Source of the DNA: Selaginella moellendorffii
Lineage: Eukaryota; Streptophyta; Lycopodiopsida; Selaginellales; Selaginellaceae
Length of the DNA: 64,000 nucleotides
Direction of reading: 5' to 3'
Assembly (NCBI RefSeq): GCF_000143415.4
Contig: NW_003314280.1
Coordinates: 405,262 to 469,261 of the forward strand
The position numbers and the translations under genes are program-made. Position 1 is the stretch's first letter, and every line of letters begins with the position of its first letter. Below the pieces are notes generated by a model. That model ran no database searches and was not told the origin of the DNA. It saw only the letters and a list, made by a program, of their open reading frames with translations. Shown here piece by piece: positions 55,797 to 64,000 of the stretch.

Positions 55797-58700
55797 CTAC
55801 TCTAGCTTCGGACGCTTAGGCGCGGGAGACTGAGGGTCGGATGGAAGGATATTTTGGTCGCCATTCGTTGCGTCCTGGTCGAGCGTGGCATCGTTGCTCG
55901 GTGGGGAGTCATCGTTGTTCGCTGCATCGGTGTTGGTGTTGCTTAACGCCCCGGTGACAAACGAGTCGCTCATTAGTGAGGGCTCTTGAAACTCAAGCCT
56001 TCGCCTGCGGGGAACGATGAAGTTACAAGGGCCAACCAAATCGATGTGAGCTACTTACCCGTTTGATAGATTTAGGCGACAGTTGATGACGGTAAGGTCC
56101 TTGGAGGGGCTTTGATAAGCGTGAGTGCTTTCACCCACGCACGCATACAAGCTTCTGGAATGAGGAGACATGATGTTTTCAACCTGTTGATGGAAATCGA
56201 TCATTAGTTACAATGAAAAATGCAAAAAGACCCAACTCAGACCTTGGTGTTTCGAAGAGGTGAGACAAAGACGTTGTGCCTGGCAGATACTTTTCTCGGA
56301 GACATATCGGGAATCGCTGGGAACATAGATGCCCTCGGGGGAGAGCTGGGTGCTACGTATCAGAAAACCAGAGCTCAGAAATTACGAAGACGCAAATTCA
56401 CAAACTACCTTCGTCTGTCGCAGTGCCTTTGCCTGCCACCATGGATGCGGGTCGTGCAGCGATGTTCATTAAAAAGGCCTTCGTTGCAGGAACATAGATT
56501 TCATTGTAAAATTTGATGATATCCCCCATGTCTGTTCTCTGTCAAACACAAACAGCAAACAGTTTAACGCACACGAACCCAATAAATCTATTTACCCCAC
56601 GCCGCTGTTCAAGATAGACATTCCTGAAAACATGGTTTCTGCTTTGAGGCTGTTTCCGATATTGGAAAATGATGTCCCTGAATGTCACGTTGAGCTTCAT
56701 AACCTGCACTTATACGCATGAGAAGAAACACATGCTGACAACAATACTAACCTTGCATACGCCATACATGCTACACAATATTATTTGATCAATATGCCGG
56801 TTGAAGAAGATGGTAGTCCGGTTCAGTGCATACTCGAAGACCTGGAAGATTTGCTCAACCACATGACTAGGCTGTGAAAGACGTTCACATAGAACTTTGA
56901 TTCGGCTAGCAGCGAGCTTCAACACCTGCGGGCCGAAACACCCAGTCAAAACCAAATGCTAATGTTTGTACCTTTTGAAAAAACACGTTCATCACGGCTT
57001 CTGCACACGTTTCTCCAGAAGCATGAGGATTCGGTTTCTGAGGACTGAAGGAGGAATTGTCAGTACAACGTCCAAAAAGAAGTCCTTTCATGTACCTTGC
57101 AAATACAGATTGAAGATGGAAAAGGTTCCGTTTTCCCGAACCTGAGTTGAAAGCTGAAAATGCAGACGGCCTTTCCTTGACCGGGGATGGTAGACAAGTT
57201 AGTGTTTGCTCCCCGGACAACAACGGCTCTCTATCTGGAGAATTTGCATCTGGAAACAATAAAGTTAACATGAATTCGGCGAAGTAAATAGAACTCACCA
57301 GGCATATCTTCTCCTTTGGACTCCTGTCGTGAAGACAATGTCTCCAACGATGGCATTGGCTCAGCCATAAGTTCTAGGCGCCTTATTTCGTCTCCAAACC
57401 TTGGCCGTGCGACAATAAGTGAGTTGTACATCGACGAGCCCTTCTCCCAAGCCATGCTTTCCAGAAGTCGCTCTTCAATGGAATTTAAGTGCCGCTTGAG
57501 TTCCCTTGGCAGAGTTTCTTCGTGTCTGACGAAAGACTCTATCACTTTGCTCATGTCGAATGCGGTTATCCCAGTCGGTCCTAGAACAGCAGGAAACGAC
57601 AGAATAACCGTCTTGTGAGTCGCTAGGACCAACTCCCCCGAGCAAGCCAGCATACACCGATGGAACTTCTCGCTTGTCAACACGGACGTCAAATTCTTAC
57701 TTTGCAGCCTCAAAGACTCGGCGTGGCAGAGTGCAGTTAAAACTCTGTAGTAAAGCTTGGAAGCCTCGGACCTTCTCTGCACTGCCCATTCCAAACTTCC
57801 ACTGCTATGGAGAGTGGCTTTCCAGCTACCAGGAGAATAGATGGGAAATATTGCCTCAAGTATAACCTTAGCCCTGTGTGTCACCTCCTCCGTTATGTCC
57901 CGGTCACAGGATCTAAGATACTCCAATAACTCTGTGCTTGGCTCTGAAGGCAATGGTGCTATAACAGTTCGTAACCACTTTGCTGTTGTCATTGTTACGC
58001 TGACAGGTGTTGGTGGTGGCATCTTAGCTGCCGTAATCATAGCCAGTGAAGAGCGTGGTGAGGACGTCGAAGACAAAGTTTGTTGCAAAGAAGACACTTG
58101 AGCATCTTTCTCCCGGTGCTGTAAGCAGAAAGGTGTCAAAAGTTTTCATTTAGAAAAACGAATAACGTACCAACAGAGTAAGGCTAGGCTCTGCAAAGAG
58201 CTCGTATCCTTCCTCTCCACTGGATTCATATTGTTTCTCCAATGTTAGCAAATTTGCAGCAATCATATTATCTTCCATCAGTCCTTCAAAGTAGACGAGA
58301 CCATCTGGAAAAAAAAGATGATCAAAACCGGAACCTCAGTTCAGATATATTACCAGAACTGAAACCTTGCAAATTGCTGACAGAACTGCAGTCACTCGTA
58401 CTAGGTAAGTTCGGAAAAATGCTGGAAATCATGTCTTGTATATTCTTCAGCACGGACATAACATCTTTTTCATCGGCCTCTCCCACACTGCAGAGAGAGG
58501 ATATAAGTTTCACACCATCCGCATCTCTTTTCGCTGGAAACGAGATCAGTCAATTTGGTGCGAATAAAGGCACGAACAAAACGTACGAAATAGAGACTTG
58601 TTCTCCAGAGAATAAGATCTCAAGGATGATGGCATATGAACGATCATGACGGCCTGTTTGTGAGAAAGTCAGATGACGAAGATCCAACATTGCCAGAATG

Positions 58701-59628
58701 GCTTACCACGACACCCAGGAGTGCGTTCGTACATGTTACAAGGTCAGGAAACCGACCAAGAACGTGAACCCTAGCAGCCAGAAAGAGAAACCATCCAAAC
58801 CTCTGATGGATGCTTATTTCATCGCTTTCAGACTCCGCGGGCTCAAAATATTGTGGAAAGGTCCTCTTATAATAGCTGCAGACAAATCGTCAGAACCAGG
58901 AACTTAAAACCATACGAATCATCGCTCACTTGAACAGAACCATCAGGTGCACAAAAGTTGCCTGGTCTTCCTTAGCCTGACAGAAGGTACAAAGCAATCA
59001 ATACGCCAGTAGAAGAGAAACTGTATACCTGAAGATCGCCTTGGAATTCTGCCCCGTAAACGCTCTTCAAGGTTGGCGCACATTTCTTTAAGAACTGTGT
59101 GATCTCCCGGAAAAATTCCACAACACTGTTCATTGTCATGTTAGGAACGAAAGGAAAAGAAAAAAAAAATAAGGAGACGCACCTCAGGTTGGTCACACGA
59201 AGAACTTGCGTAAGTGTGAAGATAGGAACCTCTCTTCTATCCAGCTTCTTCACGACGTAAAGAATTCCCGCCATCCATATACGCTCGGCCTCATCGACCT
59301 AAAAGGAAAACGTTAATATAACATTAAAAAAGAGGAAAGTGTGTTACCGAGCCACCGAGCAGTGACGAATCCCGCAGTGGAGCGACCAAACCATACAGCC
59401 TTAGCGCCTTCTCCAGAGAAATCTCGTCCAGGGACAGGCTTGTCTGCCAGATTCCCAGGAGAATGGAAGAATTCAACAATCTAAACGGCAAATCCAAGCA
59501 ATTCAGACCTCGCAGAACTCCCTGAATCGAGCCTCGCCGTCCAGTGCCGCGCCGTTGCCATTAGACGCAACGGCAGGGGAAGCAGCGGCAGCGCCAGCAC
59601 TCGATCGCGCTTGTTCCTCGCCCGGCAT
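55797..59628 (-). CDS. RBR1: Retinoblastoma-related protein, 18 exons
   Basis: Exons, minus: 59628-59509, 59443-59348, 59298-59183, 59125-59029, 58976-58930, 58875-58707, 58653-58587, 58533-58366, 58304-58171, 58118-57299, 57249-57096, 57044-56972, 56925-56752, 56703-56596, 56538-56409, 56352-56243, 56183-56059 and 56004-55797. All phases fit, giving 971 residues, the usual RBR length. RBR represses E2F targets and gates G1/S in the nucleus. Visible parts are the N-terminal cyclin-like domain ([20 protein letters not shown]), pocket A ([34 protein letters not shown]), pocket B ([39 protein letters not shown]) and a C-terminal region with VSPLRNTK and a basic end KRPKLE. Ser/Thr-Pro sites for CDK occur in the spacer ([12 protein letters not shown]) and the C-terminus (SSPR, MSPRK). 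Confidence 0.96.
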
Positions 59629-59893
59629 TCTACCCTACTGCCGTCCTAGCGGCACCTGGAAATTCCAGCCCCGGATCTAGCTAGGAGACGCCACAACGAA
59701 GAACCCTAGAGAGCTAAGCGAGGGAAATGAAGCAACATGGCGGGAAAGAACCGCCCTACTCGGCAAGCGTGCATAAGAAGCTTGCGTGAGAGAAAAAATA
59801 AAGGAGTTTGTTGGAATATTCGTTGAACACTCATTGACAAAAATATTTAAAGGAAACTCTCTCATTTAATCTCTTTTGACTTATTTTTTTCCG
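59629..59893. other. RBR promoter / eIF2-gamma 3' region
   Basis: 265 bp between the eIF2-gamma stop and the RBR start; both genes run on the minus strand. It must hold the RBR promoter and the eIF2-gamma polyadenylation region. Confidence 0.6.
59739..59747 (-). promoter_or_regulatory. Consensus E2F site upstream of RBR
   Basis: The minus-strand sequence TTTCCCGCC fits the E2F consensus TTTSSCGC exactly, 111-119 bp upstream of the RBR start codon. RB-family genes in plants and animals are commonly E2F targets, giving negative feedback. A telo-box-like AACCCTAG lies nearby at 59702-59709. Confidence 0.6.
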
Positions 59894-61664
59894 TTAAACT
59901 GATACCGCAGGGATGTCGATGGTCATGCCGGCTTGGATTTGTCCCCAGCCGATCAAACGCCAGTGCTTCTCCACTCTCCGGCTCAATGCCACTTTCTCGC
60001 CTTTGCTCGTGCAAACCGGGGACGTGAGTTGGAGCTTGGCCAGATCGTTCTTCACGGCCAGGACGCGAGCTCCCGTCGACATTGATCCGATGTTGAGCAT
60101 CAACATCTCTCCTTTGGCGAGCTTGGAGACCTTCTCTTGCTTCTCCGACCCTTTAGTTCTTACTCCCAGGAGCCGACGCAATAGAAAGAAGTTCACCTGA
60201 AAGTTTAGACTAGCTTAGCTCCCCTCCTCTCAAAGTAAAGCAAAAGCGAGTACCTCGAGCTCTACAAACACGTCCGGAAGAGCTCCCACTTCTCCAAGCA
60301 CCTGACCGACGAGTCTGTCAGCCCGAGTGAGCGTCGGATCGATCGTCGTGCCGACACCGATGAGGCCTCCAGGCACCGCGAACTGGAGCTCGTTCTGCTC
60401 CGCAAAGAGCGAGACGATTCGGGAGAAGATCGGTGTGCATTTGATGTTTCCTTTGTCATCCTTTGCCACGATCCCGGGACGGACTTCCACCTTCTGTCCC
60501 AGCTTTAGAACACCCTGGACGAGGAAACGCGAAAACGAGTGAGTAGTTGCAGCTGCAAGTTTTAGATTTTACACGTACCCTGAGAATACTCCCGCCAGCC
60601 ACTCCGCCCTTGATTTCGTCCACCTCCGCTCCCGGCTTGTTCACGTCGAAAGATCTGATGACAATCATGTTTGGTGGGGAGATGAAGTCACGCTCCGGAA
60701 TGGGAATCTTCTTCACGATGTATTCACAAACAACGTCGACGTTGTACTTGAGTTGCGCTGAAACAGGCACCACTGGGGCGTTATCGGCGACGGTGCCCTG
60801 CAGAGCCAAAACTAAGAACGGTGTCTGCAAGGAAGAAAGAAAACGAGCGGACATACCTGGATAAACTTCTTGATGGCATCATATTGGTTAAGTGCCACGC
60901 TTTCCTGGATCAAGTCGATCTTGTTTTGGAGAATAATAATGTGCTTTAAGCGCATGATCTCCACAGCCGCAAGATGCTCGGAAGTTTGCGGCTGCGGACA
61001 GCTTTCGTTGCTGGCAATCAAAAGCAAAGCGCCGTCCATGATCGCAGCACCATTAAGCATCGTAGCCATGAGAATATCATGTCCCTGAAAGTCTTCGTAA
61101 GAAAAGCTAGAAGAAAACGAAAACTACGAAGAACTTACAGGACAATCCACGAAAGACACATGCCTCTTGAGCACCATCCGGCAGTTCTCGAATCCAGGAA
61201 CGTCACAAAAGGGACTATCTTCCTTGCCACTCCCGTAAGCTCTTCAGCACACGGCATAGACTTTAGAACATAGAGAAGATTTCTACAAAGAGCATACTTG
61301 TAGCATTTCGGCCGAGGGCATCGCTCATCTTCACACATGTAAATCTTCGCATTCGCATAGCCGAGCTTGATTGTGATGTTACGCTCCAATTCATTCTTGA
61401 AGCGGACAGTCTGAGAAGCAGAACAAAGAATCAAACAAAGAAAACAACATCAAACTCGGCACTGGAGACACAAAACAAGCTCTAGATCACCTGGACGCCA
61501 GAGATCGCCTTGACGACTGTGGATTTGCCGTGCGCCACATGCCCAATGGTGCCGATATTGATCGTGGCTTGCCTCGAGATGACCTCTGGCGACTGTGGAG
61601 TGAGCTTCGCTACATCCAGCTTTGACAAATCTTGCTCCGTCAATGCTCGCCGCGACGACGACAT
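59894..61664 (-). CDS. Translation initiation factor eIF2, gamma subunit, seven exons
   Basis: Exons, minus: 61664-61491, 61410-61298, 61241-61139, 61084-60857, 60797-60579, 60514-60254 and 60196-59894; 466 residues, the normal length. eIF2-gamma is the GTPase core of the ternary complex that brings Met-tRNAi to the 40S subunit in the cytosol. GTPase motifs are G1 GHVAHGKS (residues 42-49), G3 DCPGHD, G4 NKIDL and G5 SAQLKYN. The zinc-ribbon cysteines [11 protein letters not shown] follow switch I. The tail has domain II ([15 protein letters not shown]) and domain III ([31 protein letters not shown]). The start [12 protein letters not shown] matches plant homologues. It is head-to-head with tRNase Z. 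Confidence 0.96.
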
Positions 61665-61827
61665 TGTGCCCTGCCGCGCTTGCGCCGCCTGTCCGAAATG
61701 CCCGAACCACAAAACCCTCTGCTCTGTTTGCCCTAATTCCCAAGAACCCTAGTCCTTTGTATGCCGTTGGATCATAGCCTAACCTTTCGACATTTCTTGG
61801 CCGTGGGATCTTTCCTTTTGGGCTCAA
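61665..61827. promoter_or_regulatory. 163-bp divergent promoter between eIF2-gamma and tRNase Z
   Basis: Two AACCCT-type telo-box-like motifs (AACCCTCTG at 61714, AACCCTAG at 61745) lie here. Such motifs are common in plant genes for the translation apparatus. No TATA box was seen. Confidence 0.5.
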
Positions 61828-64000
61828 ATGCAAAGGCTTTCTTCGGCCTTGCCGCATAGATTTCCAATACCCAGGGTTTCCCCTAGCCCGGCGAAGAGTT
61901 CTAGGGTTTGTGCCGAGGTGTCGGTGATGGATAGGAAGCGGCGGATGGAGCCGGGTGTCGGCGAAAGCAGCCAGAAGAAGGCGCTTTCGCTGCGCAAGAA
62001 CAATGCGCGATCCGCGAGAAGCATCAGCTACATCCAGGTTCGATTCACTGCTCTTCCTGCTTTGCGATGCCCATAGCGGCGAGCTACTGCAGATTTTTGG
62101 GACTGGAATGGACACGGGAGAGACCTCGCCCTGCGTCCTTCTCTTTTTTGATAGCAAGCGGTTTGTTTTCAATGCTGGAGAGGTACGTTGCCAGAGAAGA
62201 TAGATAGTTCTTACGCGAATGACATCTTTGGCAGGGTTTACAGCGTTTTTGTCAAGAGAACAAGATCAAGTTATCTAAGGCATGGAACGGTGGGATTGTT
62301 TTTCGTAGCATAGAAGTCCTGACTTCGGCAAAATCAAACTTGGCAGGTCGACCACGTTCTTCTTACTCGCGTGTGTTCTGAAACTGCTGGTGGCCTTGCT
62401 GGTAATTCATTTTGGCGACATACTCCAGAGCTTGACATTTGAGTATGTTGCAGGGGCGCTTTTAACACTCGCTGGCGACGTTGGCCTAACGGTATGAAGA
62501 TTTGATTGTGAGCGTGATCCTTGTTTCAATGCTTTCCTTTCTTGTCAGCTGAACATCTGGGGTCCATCGGACCTGCAATGCCTAATAACTGCGATGTCTA
62601 CGTACTTGCCAAATGCCTCTTTCTTCTATACGCATGCTTTCGGGAAGGACGGCAAACTCTTGCCTGAGCATGCAAAAGATCCCAATATTGCAGTTCTCCT
62701 AGAAGATGATTTGGTGAAGATATCGGCAGTGTTGCTGGTTCCATTCTCGGATAAGCAAGGTGAAGGTAGTAGTAGTTTCTGTTGATTTGTCCCTTTAGAA
62801 ATCCTTGGCGTGCAGGCAAGAAGTTTAGACCTGGGGATGTCGCTGTAGTGTATGTTTGCGAGCTTCCCGAAGTTAGAGGCAAGTTCGATCCTGTGAAGGC
62901 AGCTGCTTTGGGATTGCGTCCAGGTCGCAAGTACGCTTTGCTTCAAAGTGGAACTTCTGTTCTTTCAGATGATGGGACAACAGAGGTAGCGTTTTTCTAT
63001 TGAGTTTTATGTTCTTTTCACATGCAGAGTTTCAGATTCTTCCGGAGTCTGTCATGGAACCATCATCCCCGGGCCCAAAGGTTATTCTTGTGGACTGCCC
63101 GACAATGTTCCATATTCCGTCTCTGCTGACGGCAAACGGTTTGAAAGGATTGTACACTAGCGATGGCGCCGCGTCTGTGGCGTGCATTGTACACATGAGT
63201 CCTGCTATCGTGGTTAACGATAGTAAATACCAGGATTGGATGAGGCTTTTTGGCTCGACTGAACATATACTAGCAGGATCAGGATGGTAAGTTAGCTAAA
63301 AAATGAGTACCTTGTTTTTAATGTTTTTTTTCCCGGATTTTTGCAGCTCTAATTCTCTTTCCCCAATTCTCAAGTCTAGCGCAAAGATACTTTCCAAGCT
63401 AAATTTTGCATGTCCTTATGTTTTCCCTGTACCTGGTTACGGCTACGAATCATCGAAAAACCAGCAAATATTGTTGCAGCAGCAGGTTAGCTATTGTCTT
63501 TTTAGTTTTCCTTATGAGTGACTGACTCTTGTTTTTCAGAACAATTTGTCCGTCACCATTGCCAAGAACTTGTTAAAGGTTTGAAAGATTTGGGGACGGG
63601 CAAATTACTGACTCTTACGTGTCTGATGCTATCAGTTTCGTTTACTTCCGCTATCCGGTCTAGGAATGGATGGTTCTTCAGTTCCAGAAGCTTTTGACGG
63701 GAAGGTGCATACAGAGGAGCTGATTGAATGCGTACCCGAAATTTTACCACTGACGGAAAAACTCAAGGAATTTTGGAAAGCTTACGGTTCCAAGGACCTT
63801 GTCGAAGAACCTTGGTTCGATAAAGGTGCAGATTCTCGCTCACTGAGCTCCTCAAGCTTGACAAAGGAGATTCCCGACACATTGAAAGCAATAGGCAGGA
63901 AAGAGGTGGAGCTTATATTCCTTGGCACTGGATCTTCTCAGCCTTCGACATATCGTAATGTTAGTGCGATCTACGTCCACCTTTTCGCAAATGGGGGGAT
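61828..64000 (+). CDS. Long-form tRNase Z (ELAC2 type), 5' part; window ends inside the gene
   Basis: Exons: 61828-62037, 62093-62182, 62235-62279, 62347-62401, 62454-62491, 62549-62759, 62816-62985, 63030-63286, 63347-63485, 63540-63578 and 63636 to beyond the edge. tRNase Z cuts the 3' trailer from pre-tRNAs. The N-terminal half is the degenerate metallo-lactamase domain of long forms (YIQIFGTGMDTGETSPCVLL, FNAGEGLQRFC, HVLLTRVCSETAGG), which lacks the metal-binding HxHxDH. The catalytic half begins at ELIFLGTGSSQPSTYRNVSA and is cut off. The first ATG adds 33 residues with Arg and Ser (MQRLSSALPHRFPIPRVSPS) before a second in-frame ATG at 61927, so organellar and nuclear/cytosolic forms could come from one gene. 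The intron at 62280 begins with GC, not GT. The acceptor before 63030 must be the second AG of GCAGAG to keep frame. Confidence 0.93.

Noticed and set aside
57316-57618. Plus-strand open frames inside RBR exon 10
   Set aside because: Shadows of the pocket-A coding exon on the opposite strand.

Overview
The window is plant nuclear DNA. The evidence is spliceosomal genes with very short GT-AG introns (46-128 bp), a retinoblastoma-related gene, a DUF569 gene, intron-less PPR genes and many PPR relics, set among nested LTR retrotransposons. The tiny introns, tight head-to-head genes and abundance of PPR copies suggest a compact land-plant genome such as the lycophyte Selaginella. That placement is inference; no species-specific marker was tested.

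Layout. 1-17277: a decayed Ty3/gypsy element (A, + strand) carrying a small TRIM (E, 3580-4253, target duplication ATGAC) and a 7.2-kb non-coding LTR element (B, 9690-16931, duplication GATGG). An inverted LTR of B's family (1-584) sits in A's 5' LTR. 17278-26898: AT-rich DNA with relics (two PPR fragments, a LINE tail, a GMP synthetase tail, a decayed Ty3 3' end) around one intact gene coding for a SAM-like plus kinase-like protein (20344-22302, -). 26899-36320: a transaldolase-like gene (+), a PPR gene (-) with three PPR relics around it, a two-exon DUF569 gene (+), and an LRR/P-loop relic. 36321-38445: AT-rich DNA without a recognisable gene. 38446-51293: a second Ty3/gypsy element (C, - strand) split by TRIM F (38769-39347, duplication TGCAT) and by a 7.4-kb non-coding LTR element (D, 43292-50649, duplication AATAT). 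51627-64000: a gene-dense block with a DCC/DUF393 thiol-disulfide oxidoreductase (-), a 994-residue PPR protein (+), RBR (-, 18 exons), eIF2-gamma (-, 7 exons) and the 5' part of a long-form tRNase Z (+).

How the parts relate. The gene block is housekeeping: RBR controls cell-cycle entry through E2F, and a consensus E2F site lies just upstream of RBR itself. eIF2-gamma delivers initiator tRNA and is head-to-head with tRNase Z, which trims tRNA 3' ends. DCC and the large PPR gene are head-to-head with only 63 bp between start codons. In the repeat blocks, intact coding elements are absent. A and C have decayed gag-pol genes, while the structurally intact insertions in them (B, D, E, F) lack coding capacity and must have moved with enzymes supplied by other elements. 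B and D look like members of one non-autonomous lineage, because their LTRs share a sequence module.
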